From Gemmatimonadota bacterium (GTDB taxonomy: Bacteria; Gemmatimonadota; Gemmatimonadetes; Gemmatimonadales; Gemmatimonadaceae), in NCBI GenBank assembly GCA_021299375.1, contig JAJTGR010000038.1:1-64000 (forward strand): a stretch of 64,000 nucleotides of DNA, in the 5' to 3' direction. Positions within the stretch are counted from its first letter, which is position 1. Each line of letters opens with the position of its first letter. The notes beneath the pieces are model-generated. The model had not been told where the DNA came from and searched no databases. It saw nothing but the letters and a program-made list of their open reading frames with translations. The translations under genes and the position numbers were made by a program. Positions 1 through 7,831 of this stretch are shown here, piece after piece.

Positions 1-53
1 ACGTGCGCTTGCGTCGCCGCGTCCAGCGATCGCCCGTCTACGCGTTTCACCAT
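1..53 (-). CDS. Possible 5' end of a further minus-strand gene (partial)
   Basis: Downstream of the stop of the short ATPase gene, an ATG at 53 opens a frame that stays open to the window edge and would begin MVKRVDGRSLDAATQAH. The spacing (15 bases after the previous stop) fits an operon, but no Shine-Dalgarno sequence precedes the ATG and only 17 codons are visible, so this is weak. Confidence 0.25.
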   Translation of the reverse strand, partial: MVKRVDGRSLDAATQAH

Positions 54-68
54 GGAGGCAATATAACA

Positions 69-602
69 CTACGCACTATTTAATGCCCGGGTCAGTAATT
101 GCCAGATGTCGCCCTGCTGCTGACGGGCGCTCATCGCATCGGGGGCGTCGGCGAAGATCGTGGTATCTATTTGCACGCAGGCCCGCAGAAGCGTGCGGGC
201 GCTCGCGCGCCAGAACGGATCGCGTGAGAACGGCGACGCCGCCGGGCTCAGGGCGAGTGCTTCGTCGAGAACGACGCCCGGATCACGGCCGTCAACAGTG
301 TTGTCGTAGAAGCGCACGGCAGCACTGCCGTGCCGCCCGAGGTGAATGACTTCGGGGTCGTCGGGCGCAACCAGTCCCAACTTTGGGTCGACGATCAAGG
401 CGGCTGGCCTTCCCGCAGCATCCGTTGCCCTCCATTGGCGTCGGATAGCGCTCAGAACAGGGAGCATGGCCGAGGCGGACTTCCCCGTTCCTGACGCCCC
501 GACCACTAAAACGCCTCGATTGAGGATGCCGGGCGTGACCGACAGACCGATCGACGCCAACTCCGGCACCTGAAACGTGCCGTCATATGTCTGTGCCATC
601 AC
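69..602 (-). CDS. Short VirD4/TraG-like P-loop ATPase, probably truncated
   Basis: The 177-residue product has a Walker A motif (GASGTGKS, about residues 35-42), then AALIVDPK about 30 residues later and DPFWRASARTLLRA near residue 128. This order (P-loop, D-P-K strand, D-P-F-W helix) is that of type IV secretion coupling ATPases of the VirD4/TraG class, which carry substrate DNA or protein to a secretion channel. Those proteins are usually 500-700 residues and have a later Walker B motif and, often, N-terminal membrane helices; neither is present, so only the first half of the motor domain is here before a TAG stop. The start overlaps the end of the upstream gene by 4 bases, so it belongs to the minus-strand operon 2792 to 69. 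It could be a decayed coupling protein or a stand-alone NTPase. The family is inferred from motif order; truncation is inferred from length. Confidence 0.6.
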   Translation of the reverse strand: MMAQTYDGTFQVPELASIGLSVTPGILNRGVLVVGASGTGKSASAMLPVLSAIRRQWRATDAAGRPAALIVDPKLGLVAPDDPEVIHLGRHGSAAVRFYDNTVDGRDPGVVLDEALALSPAASPFSRDPFWRASARTLLRACVQIDTTIFADAPDAMSARQQQGDIWQLLTRALNSA

Positions 603-976
603 CGACGCCCCCGTGTACGGCGGGGCGACTTTGCCGCCTCACCAAACCCGATGACTCGTCGCGTCTTCGCCTTCCTCAGAGCGGTTCCCTGCAACGCGGA
701 GGACAGGGCCGATGGCGCGTGGAGGTGCACCATGAGGCCGACGTCTTTCGCGGAGGACAGGTTCTGTTGCAGCAGCGTGCAGGCCGCGCGTGACGTGCGT
801 ACCGAGAGCAGGCGCAAATGAATCTCTCGAAGGTGGTAGTAACTATTGGCGAGGTGCAGCAGTTCACCGATCTCCACCGCCTGCGCGACGCGGAGCACGT
901 TCGTGCAGGTGATCTCGAGAGCGTCTGGGCGAAAGGCGACCTGCAGTGTCGCACCTAAAGTCATGTGCTGTCCCAT
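599..976 (-). CDS. Unknown 125-residue protein in the left operon
   Basis: The start chosen is the ATG at 976, which shares its A with the TGA stop of the preceding gene (TGATG arrangement), so translation is probably coupled. An ATG four codons in is an alternative. The N-terminal two thirds look like a small alpha/beta domain (LGATLQVAFRPDALEIT, then EIGELLHLANSYYHLREIHL), and the C-terminus is strongly basic (KTRR, then SPRRTRGRR). No membrane segment or signal peptide is visible. I do not recognise the family. It lies between a lipoprotein gene and the VirD4-like ATPase gene in a tightly overlapped operon, which suggests a soluble cytoplasmic partner of that membrane or secretion-associated set, but this is context only. 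Confidence 0.6.
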   Translation of the reverse strand: MGQHMTLGATLQVAFRPDALEITCTNVLRVAQAVEIGELLHLANSYYHLREIHLRLLSVRTSRAACTLLQQNLSSAKDVGLMVHLHAPSALSSALQGTALRKAKTRRVIGFGEAAKSPRRTRGRR

Positions 977-1770
977 CAAAGGAGGTTGGTCAGGGGTACG
1001 GTGACCACATCGCCGGCGCGAACGTGGGCCCCGAGATCGGTGAGCATTGTGATCCACCACCGTGTGAGTGCCTGGGTATCGCGCGCATGGCGCACGCCGA
1101 GGACACGTACGCGTAGCCCTGGCGTGTTGAGGTCGCATCCCTGCTCCTGCAAGCGCTTTACGAGTGCGCGCGTGACGGCAGGACCGGGCACTGCATGCGC
1201 GACGTTGACGATCGCGGATTCCTCACGGCCGTCGCTTAGCAACAGGGCTTCAATACGCGGGGCAGACCGAACGCCGCCATGATCCGCCGCGGTGGATCGC
1301 GCCACGTCGCCGGCGTGCCAAACTGCGTCGAGCAGCCGGGACTCGGCGGGGCGTCCTTCGCGTGTCACGGCGCCCTGAATCGCGCGGCGAACCCGGGCCT
1401 CGATAAGAGCGCGGCGCTTTGTGGTCAGCGCCGCGTTTCGGCCCGCTTCGAGGCCTGCAGACTGCACCCAGCTGTCGATCAGCGTACCTGGCAGGAGTGT
1501 GTCTATCACGGGGCGGAGATCGCCAAGCGGTCGACCGGCAGGAATCACCACCAGTCGGTCCCTAGCTCGCAGGTCGGCGACTATCGATCGCATCGCCGCT
1601 GAGTCGTCCGTGCTGCGGCGGCTTGCGGACACGTCGACGTAGAGCAGCACAGTGCGCGGCGCGAGGGGTGTATGCGCGCCAGCCTCAGTAACGTGAGACG
1701 GCTGGCATGCCGCCATCGCCCACGTGCCCGCGACGGCTAGCAGCATCAAGAAAAGCCGCCTCATCGCCAC
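976..1770 (-). CDS. Lipoprotein with a possible von Willebrand A-like fold
   Basis: The 264-residue product starts with a basic then hydrophobic signal sequence (MAMRRLFLMLLAVAGTWAMA) followed by a cysteine at residue 22 (lipobox AMAAC), so export and lipid anchoring are predicted. Just after it, the strand TVLLYVDVSAS resembles the D-x-S-x-S metal-binding motif of vWA domains, and a later strand EALLLSDGREES fits the fold's DG-containing strand. The rest is alpha/beta with basic helices. vWA lipoproteins serve as adhesion or assembly factors, but no specific role can be read here. The gene overlaps the upstream membrane-protein gene by 10 bases and couples to the next gene. The vWA reading rests on two motifs only. 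Confidence 0.6.
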   Translation of the reverse strand: MAMRRLFLMLLAVAGTWAMAACQPSHVTEAGAHTPLAPRTVLLYVDVSASRRSTDDSAAMRSIVADLRARDRLVVIPAGRPLGDLRPVIDTLLPGTLIDSWVQSAGLEAGRNAALTTKRRALIEARVRRAIQGAVTREGRPAESRLLDAVWHAGDVARSTAADHGGVRSAPRIEALLLSDGREESAIVNVAHAVPGPAVTRALVKRLQEQGCDLNTPGLRVRVLGVRHARDTQALTRWWITMLTDLGAHVRAGDVVTVPLTNLL

Positions 1771-2792
1771 GCTCCTCCGGCCATGCGATCACCAGTGTCG
1801 ATCGCGACGGGCGGCCGGTTTGGCGTTGGCCGATTTGGTAGCGAAACGGGGTGCTGCGTGTAGGCATATACCGCGACCCAATATTCAAGGGCGGCCAACG
1901 ATTCCGCGAGGCGCGCGTCAAGCCGCGCCGCGTTTCGGCGGTCGGCCTCAGCCCTCTCTTGAAGTGTGCGAACGGCCCGCGCGAGGCTCGCGGTCAGCTG
2001 TCCCGCGCGTCGGCGGGCGGTGCTGAGCCCTGGGACAGGATCTGCTCCGAGCCACCCGGAGATAGCGGGTACCCCCAAGAGGCAGGCCTGCAGCCCGGCC
2101 CCCACCGCGATGGCAGCAAGCAGGCCGCGCTGATCATGGGCGGGGATACCGTGGACCCGGCTCGCGACGATGCCGAGCCCCAGCACCATTGGCCCGGCGG
2201 CGCTGGCGGCAATGGCCCCAGCGTCAAACCACCGAAGCCGACCGGCCCACGCGCAGCGCCGGGCCATCGCGCCAGCCCGGTGAGCGAGGAGGGCCGCCAG
2301 CGGCGCGGCAACGATCGAAGACAGCAGGAGGGGGACGGTCTGCTCGGGGGCCACCTGGGCGAGTGCCGTATAGGTCAGCCATCCTTCGGCAATCATGGCC
2401 ACCCCCAGAAGGGCCGCCACCGCCACGCCGGGGCGCTCTGGAATCGCCCCTCCCGGCAGCGAGGCCTCCAGCCGCGACGTTTCCTCCTGTGCCTGTGCGA
2501 GGGCCTCACGAAGGTGGTCGACCCGGGCGACGGTACGTGCCCGCACCCACTCGCTGAGGCCACTGACGCCGGTCGCCCCCTCATGGGCGCGACGGTGGCG
2601 GATTTGGTCCCGAGCGGCTTCGGTCGCTGCGGGGCGGGCGGACTCCTGGGTCACGGCGAGTACCGCGGCGAGCCGACGGCCGGAGGCCGCAGAGAGGCGA
2701 ACCCCACGGGTGGCCAGACAGATGCGAGCCCACGCGGCGCGGACACGAACGGGGAATGAAATCCGTGGAACGGGCAATTCGGGGAATGACAA
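1761..2792 (-). CDS. Membrane protein with flanking coiled coils, function unknown
   Basis: The 343-residue product has a basic amphipathic N-terminus, a helical stretch around residues 85-112 rich in E, Q and A (HLREALAQAQEETSRLEAS), about four hydrophobic segments between residues 122 and 248 (for example VAVAALLGVAMIAEGWLTY and GPMVLGLGIVASRV), then a second predicted coiled coil (ARAVRTLQERAEADRRNAAR) and a proline-rich tail. This layout, a multi-pass core with long helical arms, resembles structural membrane components of conjugation or secretion loci, but no family is recognised. It is the first gene of the four-gene minus-strand operon; the region upstream to 3110 separates it from a divergent operon and contains two inverted repeats. 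Confidence 0.65.
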   Translation of the reverse strand: MSFPELPVPRISFPVRVRAAWARICLATRGVRLSAASGRRLAAVLAVTQESARPAATEAARDQIRHRRAHEGATGVSGLSEWVRARTVARVDHLREALAQAQEETSRLEASLPGGAIPERPGVAVAALLGVAMIAEGWLTYTALAQVAPEQTVPLLLSSIVAAPLAALLAHRAGAMARRCAWAGRLRWFDAGAIAASAAGPMVLGLGIVASRVHGIPAHDQRGLLAAIAVGAGLQACLLGVPAISGWLGADPVPGLSTARRRAGQLTASLARAVRTLQERAEADRRNAARLDARLAESLAALEYWVAVYAYTQHPVSLPNRPTPNRPPVAIDTGDRMAGGAWR

Positions 2793-2862
2793 AGGCGCTC
2801 CTTGGTGAAAGGCGCCCTACCCTAGCGGCCCCGCCAGCACGCGCCAGCGCCCCCCCGCCCGC

Positions 2863-2897
2863 GGATCCCTCACCGGAGGGGGAACGGTGAGGGGTCC
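2863..2897. repeat. Inverted repeat with GGATCCCTCACCG arms
   Basis: Two 13-base arms (GGATCCCTCACCG at 2863-2875 and CGGTGAGGGGTCC at 2885-2897) are complementary except for one base, with a 9-base loop. The left arm extended upstream (GCGGATCCCTCACCG) recurs at 18593-18607, and a related palindrome lies at 18900-18945. It sits between two divergent operons, so it could be a dispersed palindromic repeat or a regulator site; nothing here decides. Confidence 0.6.
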
Positions 2898-2929
2898 ACG
2901 GGGGCTCGCGCGCGCCTCCTTAGAAGCGT

Positions 2930-2959
2930 GTAGCGCCGGGCCGCCATTCCCGGCGCTAC
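2930..2959. repeat. Perfect 11-bp inverted repeat between divergent operons
   Basis: GTAGCGCCGGG (2930-2940) and CCCGGCGCTAC (2949-2959) are exact complements around an 8-base loop. There is no T-run on either side. Placed in the divergent intergenic region 2793-3110, it is a candidate operator or replication/transfer-type hairpin rather than a classic terminator. The rest of this 318-base gap shows no gene I can support. Confidence 0.55.
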
Positions 2960-3110
2960 GCACTCTAGGACCGGCCGATGCACGTAAGTCGTTGCTCAGT
3001 AATGTCGAGGGACGGCAACCGAAGTGGGAGGAAAGCGGCCAGTGATACGACGCACCCCCGAAAAATTCGGCGGGTATTCGGTTGGGCCCGACGTGCGGCT
3101 ACGGTAGTGC

Positions 3111-3722
3111 ATGCCCAGCCCACTTACCTCCCTTCCGACCTGGTCCTCGGTGCTGCAGTTCCTACGGCGCCTCCCCAGCGACTGCCCTGTCACGCTCCAT
3201 TCGTTCCGTAACGCCAACGGTGAGCAGTTGTGGCACTGGGCTGTTCGTCAGCGGGGGCCAGATGGCCCGACCGGCCCCCACCCTGGCCCTTCCCCGTGGA
3301 TCGCGTTCGTCTCGGGGCAGACCGTGCGCAACATCTCACGGCTACTTCCGCTCTGGCTCGCGGAACGCTGCCTCCCGGTAGTGGCAGCCAACGAGATCGC
3401 ACACGCGGCGATCCGGGACCCCGCCGTCCGCCGTCGCTATCAGCTCGCCAATGCCATCGCCGAGGCGATAGCCTCGGCCCCTGAGGACTGGGAATGGACA
3501 ACCGCGTTGCTCACCCAACTCAACCCCGACCCGTTCGCCGATGCCAATGCCGATCCATGGGCCGACGCCTACGTTCGCGGCGACCCGGCTCCGCGTCAGC
3601 GTCGCGAGCCACCGACCACTGCCTTCGCGCGCCCCGAACCCCCACCCAATTCCCCCGAACCAGCGAGCCCCCGCGGCTCCACACGTCCGGTTCTTCGGAG
3701 GTTCCGTGATGGCAAGTATTAG
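3111..3722 (+). CDS. Unknown protein, first gene of a two-gene operon
   Basis: The 203-residue product has an N-terminal globular part (residues 1-130; SVLQFLRRLPSDCPVTLHSF, then a helical stretch with LPLWLAERCLPVVAANEIA) and a low-complexity C-terminus rich in P, R, D and A (NPDPFADANADPWADAY). No signal peptide or membrane segment is visible and I do not recognise a family. It overlaps the next gene by 14 bases, so the two are probably co-expressed. Coding is supported by the length, the overlap and a consistent reading frame, although antisense frames of similar size exist; an upstream GTG or a later start cannot be excluded. Confidence 0.55.
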   Translation: MPSPLTSLPTWSSVLQFLRRLPSDCPVTLHSFRNANGEQLWHWAVRQRGPDGPTGPHPGPSPWIAFVSGQTVRNISRLLPLWLAERCLPVVAANEIAHAAIRDPAVRRRYQLANAIAEAIASAPEDWEWTTALLTQLNPDPFADANADPWADAYVRGDPAPRQRREPPTTAFARPEPPPNSPEPASPRGSTRPVLRRFRDGKY

Positions 3723-4380
3723 GCTTGGCCCGGTGATAAAGGCATGGCTTCGACGCAGAGCGCCGAACGAGACCATCGCTGCGGCCCCAGCATGGAGCGT
3801 CATAGAAATCATCGCGGGCGTCACGCTCGCAGGTGATGCGATTGCTGCGCTTCGCCTCGAGGCACCGGATGGTGCGGCAATGCCACCGCTGCGCCTCGAA
3901 ACATGGACCGCCGCGGCATGCGTCGACGACAGGACTCTCCGTTCGACGGCTACGGGAGACGGACACTTCACTGCCGCGGCGGTTTACAGCGACGTGGAGT
4001 TGCGGACCATCAAGTCGTGGCGGCTTACCGACCCAAGTGGCGCGGAGCTCGTCCTCCAGCGTGAAGACGTCGCAGCCGGCCGTCGTGCCTACTTCGTTCG
4101 TGTCGACCAACGAAAGATCTTGGTCCCAGGTGACCCGAATCTGCTCGTCGTATGGGGTCGAAAAACGTTGCACCACCGTTTCTGTCCCACGTTTGAGTAT
4201 TCGGGCGGGGCGAGCCGGCTTCCCCCCGCCGATCTCCAGTCGGAACTGGCCGAGCAGGTCAAGATTTGCAGGACCTGCTTGCCTCGCGCAAACGGCAGGA
4301 TTGCGGCTACGGCGAAAGAATCGTCGACCACAACCGCCTGGGAAGAATCAGAATCTGACGATGATTCCCTTCCGTTCTGA
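3709..4380 (+). CDS. Unknown protein ending in an SSB-like acidic tail
   Basis: The start is the ATG at 3709, preceded by GGAG with about 8 bases spacing and overlapping the upstream gene by 14 bases. The 223-residue product has a central beta-rich region (VELRTIKSWRLTDPSGAELV, then AYFVRVDQRKILVPG), a possible metal site (FCP near residue 161 and CRTC near residue 190), and a C-terminus that ends WEESESDDDSLPF. The last residues closely resemble the acidic tip of bacterial single-stranded DNA-binding protein (D-D-D-I-P-F), which binds RecQ, PriA, RecO, Exo I and other repair and replication enzymes. The protein is not an obvious SSB. It may be a divergent OB-fold protein or one that mimics the SSB tail to recruit or block host DNA-processing enzymes. 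The tail is seen; the role is inferred. Confidence 0.6.
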   Translation: MASIRLGPVIKAWLRRRAPNETIAAAPAWSVIEIIAGVTLAGDAIAALRLEAPDGAAMPPLRLETWTAAACVDDRTLRSTATGDGHFTAAAVYSDVELRTIKSWRLTDPSGAELVLQREDVAAGRRAYFVRVDQRKILVPGDPNLLVVWGRKTLHHRFCPTFEYSGGASRLPPADLQSELAEQVKICRTCLPRANGRIAATAKESSTTTAWEESESDDDSLPF

Positions 4381-4437
4381 TCCGAGATCTCGCGGGAACA
4401 TAGAGCCGACTCTGCCGGCCACTCCTCTGCGCAGATT

Positions 4438-5253
4438 TCAACGCCGCGCTATTCCTCCCAGCACGCCTTTCACGGTAAGGTCAAGCTGTGATCCGTCACC
4501 GTAATCGGCCGGGGCGACAAAGTTGACACGCTTCTCGGCGATTAGCCCGTGAAGGACTCGCTGCGCAGAGTCAGATCCAATCTTCTGGGGATCGTACACG
4601 GCGATTGAGCAGCCTCCTTGCATCCGTACCGTCCGCATCGCCGGGACGTCGGTCTCACCATCGCCAATGAAGATCATTCGGGAGAACGGGATCGGCCGCT
4701 CCTCCTCAGGAATCCACTTGTTGATATTGGAGTTATCCCAAATGGTCTTGATGCCTTTGTTGATCCGGAAGAGGTGCTGCGTCTTCGAGGTATAGTTGAT
4801 CCCCGTAGCGGGCCAAACGGCAACGTTGTTCTCGAATATGAACTTCGACGCGAATACGTAGGTGAACTTCGGAAAGATCGAGCATCCCCGAATGATCTCG
4901 TAGATCCCCGAGCTGATGATGTAGTGCTCGATGTGAAGGCCGCGTTCTGTCCCGTATAGGTTGATCCGATCGAACCAGGTATCGACACCTGGGAAGTAGT
5001 TCAACGTCGAGCCATGGCGCTTCAAATCGTCCTTAGAAACTTGCACGTTGTTCCGGCGGGCGATCTCGAGCATGCGCCACATGTATACGAGGATCTCGTC
5101 GGCATTGTGACTACGCGTGCGCTCCTTCACATCGGCCCAGAAGTCCGCGGCATTGATGCCGAGTGTCGGCAGGAATGAGTGTTCCTGCATGTTGCCGGGG
5201 GCGAGTGTCCCATCGAAGTCATACACAAGTCCGACTTTGAGCGGCTGAGTCAT
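4438..5253 (-). CDS. HAD-superfamily hydrolase, DISARM-adjacent
   Basis: The 271-residue product carries HAD motif I (YDFDGTLAP, residues 11-19, with the nucleophile and acid/base aspartates), a motif II candidate IISSG near residue 113, a motif III lysine in the helical region after it, and motif IV MIFIGDGETDVPAM near residues 194-207. HAD enzymes of this type are Mg-dependent phosphatases acting on small phosphorylated compounds or phosphoserine-like substrates. A helical cap lies between motifs I and II. The gene follows drmC by 77 bases on the same strand, so it may be read with the DISARM operon, but it is not one of the described DISARM components. Its base composition looks lower in GC than the flanking chromosome, like an acquired gene. 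The substrate is unknown. Confidence 0.85.
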   Translation of the reverse strand: MTQPLKVGLVYDFDGTLAPGNMQEHSFLPTLGINAADFWADVKERTRSHNADEILVYMWRMLEIARRNNVQVSKDDLKRHGSTLNYFPGVDTWFDRINLYGTERGLHIEHYIISSGIYEIIRGCSIFPKFTYVFASKFIFENNVAVWPATGINYTSKTQHLFRINKGIKTIWDNSNINKWIPEEERPIPFSRMIFIGDGETDVPAMRTVRMQGGCSIAVYDPQKIGSDSAQRVLHGLIAEKRVNFVAPADYGDGSQLDLTVKGVLGGIARR

Positions 5254-5330
5254 TGTGTTGTTGTCCTCTATTGAACGGATTGCGCGAGACGACGCGCGGG
5301 GGGCAGAATATCCAGCTTGAACGGCGCGAC

Positions 5331-6062
5331 CTAAAGCGGTCGAACGAAACCTTTTTCCCTGAGTTGCCGGAACTGCGACGCAAGCCTCGACGCAAGCAGG
5401 CGATCGTTGAGCAGGACCCCAGCCTCAATGTTGCGATACTGCGCCGCCTCAGTGAGGTTCGCCGATGTCACGAATCCTTTGCTGTCATCGACGATCACAC
5501 ACTTCGCGTGCAGGACCGACTTGGCTGCATCGCCAAGGGAGAGCGACCGGGGGTCGTAGAACACCTGCGGACGACGCTCCCATGGCCAGTCTTTCGTGAA
5601 GAATCGCTGCCGGTGCCGACTGACCACGACGTCCTCTGGATCAGTGTCGCCGCTCTTACGATCCACGTTGAGATAGAGCTCAACGACGAGATCTGGCCGC
5701 TCCGTCCATCTTTGCCAGAGCGCCTCAAAGATGCTGGCCCCATCGTATACGGCGTACCCAGAGACGAGCACGGAGCTGCCTGCTGATCGGAACAAGTCGC
5801 GCACGACCACCGCGGTATCCCGCGTAGCGGCCCCGTCGATCTCTGGCCCCGACCACACCAGCTCTACGCGCTGATCTGCCGTTCTCTCGCTGGCCTCACG
5901 GTCGGCCGCGAGAAGGTCCAGCATCTGCGCGACGGAATCGCGGCCGTACTTGGGGAGGAGTGCAATAACCTCCTCAGGAACCGCGCCCCGTTGCGCTCGT
6001 ATGTCTGCGGCGAGCGCACGAAGCGCGGCGTGCGACACGCCTGGCAACAGCCTTGCGCTCAC
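5331..6062 (-). CDS. drmC: DISARM protein DrmC, phospholipase D-like
   Basis: The 243-residue product has one PLD (HKD) catalytic motif: HAKCVIVDD at residues 185-193 (H185, K187, D192), followed by the usual SANLTEAA segment (N202) and a downstream acidic residue (E213). PLD superfamily enzymes cleave phosphodiester bonds through a histidine intermediate and many are nucleases; a single HKD motif implies dimer formation. It is the last gene of the DISARM operon and overlaps drmB by 4 bases. In the described class 1 DISARM, DrmC accompanies the DrmA-DrmB core and is the least essential part. Identification rests on the HKD motif plus its place in the operon. Confidence 0.92.
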   Translation of the reverse strand: MSARLLPGVSHAALRALAADIRAQRGAVPEEVIALLPKYGRDSVAQMLDLLAADREASERTADQRVELVWSGPEIDGAATRDTAVVVRDLFRSAGSSVLVSGYAVYDGASIFEALWQRWTERPDLVVELYLNVDRKSGDTDPEDVVVSRHRQRFFTKDWPWERRPQVFYDPRSLSLGDAAKSVLHAKCVIVDDSKGFVTSANLTEAAQYRNIEAGVLLNDRLLASRLASQFRQLREKGFVRPL

Positions 6063-7831
6063 AAGAAGAACTCGCAGCCGAGCTGTTCCACGGTTGACAC
6101 AACTAGCGAGCGATCAAGCAGCTCGTTGCGACGCTCACAGCTGGTTTCCGCGATGAGCAGACATCCATGACACGCGGCGCCAAGCGCGTACTTCTCCTCC
6201 AAGACTGCGCTGGGAGAGTGCTGCGCACAGACTGGATCGTTTGAGCAGAGCCGCCCGAGCTCGAGCGCCATCCGCAGATAGTGTTCGACGCGGCGCCCGG
6301 CGGCCACCAGCCCGCCAAGGGTGCCGTCCGCGTCTGTCGTACCGGTATAGATGAGGATTCCGCAGCCCTGTGGCGTGAGATAGATCCGCTCACGGAGCGA
6401 GCTGGCGTTGTACCCACAATCGAGTGCAACTGCTGCGATGAGCAGGTGCGCGAGCGAATGCAGCATGACATAGCGGACATCGATCGGGATCGAGCCGCCC
6501 GGCCTAGGCGCGGCGCGGAACGCAGCCTCACGCTCCTGGACCGCAGGCCTAGTTCGCCATTCGTTGATCGCGTCATCTCGGAAGGAGATGAAGATGCCTT
6601 CGCCCCGCGTTTCCATGGCCGGTACCCAACTGATCTCGGTACCGAGTGCAGCCCGACGAACCTCGAGGTCCAACTCTCCCTGAAGGTCGGGAACAACTGG
6701 TTCGAAACGCGTGAACCCGATGAGCGAGGTCACCTCACGGAGCCGATGGACCAGCACCACCCGATCAATCCCCTTGAGGACGTCCGGCACCGGCGATGGC
6801 AGCGGAAGGCAGCGCGCGAAGAAATCGCCGTCAGGACGGTCATCACCCATACTGTCCTTCGACGCGACCAGCGCCGAGAACTCCTCGATCTTGATGGGCG
6901 GACGCTTCGGGAGTGTGCCCCCCTTGATTGCCTCGATCATCTCCAGGACTGCGGTGTCGCTGTAGGGCTCCAGCGCTGTTTTGACCTTTGGGATCGCCCC
7001 ACGGAACGTGGTAAGGAGTGTGGCGTCGCCAACGTTGACCAAGACGTCCCACACGCTCTTCACAGCATCACGGAGCCCGCTGACCCCATCAGGCAATGAG
7101 AGCGCGGACAGCCGCTGTGGATAGTACGCGTTGGAGGCGGTACGAATCAGAAGACGCATCATCTGACCGTTCGCACCACCAGCTCCACAGCGCTCACCAT
7201 TCGGCAACCACGGACGGCGGCCCTTGCAAACGCCAAGCACAGATGGCTTTGTCGCCTGTGCGAGAGCGCGCTTTACGCCACATTCGCAACGCACTTGTTG
7301 ATCTGTCAGGTCGCCGCTGGTACCGAATTCGTCAAGCCAAAGACCGCGACGGCAGCTTGTTGGTCCTCCGTGAGCGAACTCGTACCACTCGAGGTCATCG
7401 AGGTGGCCGTTCAAGCACGCCTGAACGAAACGAACGGGCGTCGCATCGTAGCTCTTTCCGTCGATTTTGTACTTGAAACCCTTCTCCAGCGCCCGGCGAC
7501 TCACGAGCGGCCGGCTGCGCGCCGTACCGATCTTCACTACGTAATCCACGACGAACCAGTCCGGGAATGCCAACACCGGTATTCCCACCGGTGGCGTTCC
7601 AGGCATGTCTTCATCACGTGGTGGGAGCCGAAGGTCGACCGGCTTCGTAAGTCCCAGTGCTCGAGTCACGGCTTCCTGCAGTCGAGGCTCGGTGACAGTC
7701 TCGAGCTTGCTCTCTGGCCACCAATCAAGGCCACCCATGATGACCGATTCATCGGGGAGGTCGATGGTTGCACCCGGACCAAAGCTCGTGATTACCTGGC
7801 TGCGTCGCAGCTTTCCGTCTCCCCGTGCCAT
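6059..7831 (-). CDS. drmB: DISARM protein DrmB (DUF1998)
   Basis: The 590-residue product begins KLRRSQVITSFGPGATIDLP, typical of DrmB, and ends in the DUF1998 module: YVMLHSLAHLLIAAVALDCG with SSLRERIY, then a cysteine-rich tail (PVCAQH and ACHGCLLIAETSCERRN). Further cysteine pairs in the middle (for example CECG and CKGRRP...ERCG) suggest structural zinc. DrmB forms a complex with the helicase DrmA that loads on DNA with single-stranded 5' ends and is required for defence. The gene overlaps drmC by 4 bases, and its start touches the stop of drmA by 1 base. Confidence 0.95.
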   Translation of the reverse strand: MARGDGKLRRSQVITSFGPGATIDLPDESVIMGGLDWWPESKLETVTEPRLQEAVTRALGLTKPVDLRLPPRDEDMPGTPPVGIPVLAFPDWFVVDYVVKIGTARSRPLVSRRALEKGFKYKIDGKSYDATPVRFVQACLNGHLDDLEWYEFAHGGPTSCRRGLWLDEFGTSGDLTDQQVRCECGVKRALAQATKPSVLGVCKGRRPWLPNGERCGAGGANGQMMRLLIRTASNAYYPQRLSALSLPDGVSGLRDAVKSVWDVLVNVGDATLLTTFRGAIPKVKTALEPYSDTAVLEMIEAIKGGTLPKRPPIKIEEFSALVASKDSMGDDRPDGDFFARCLPLPSPVPDVLKGIDRVVLVHRLREVTSLIGFTRFEPVVPDLQGELDLEVRRAALGTEISWVPAMETRGEGIFISFRDDAINEWRTRPAVQEREAAFRAAPRPGGSIPIDVRYVMLHSLAHLLIAAVALDCGYNASSLRERIYLTPQGCGILIYTGTTDADGTLGGLVAAGRRVEHYLRMALELGRLCSNDPVCAQHSPSAVLEEKYALGAACHGCLLIAETSCERRNELLDRSLVVSTVEQLGCEFFL

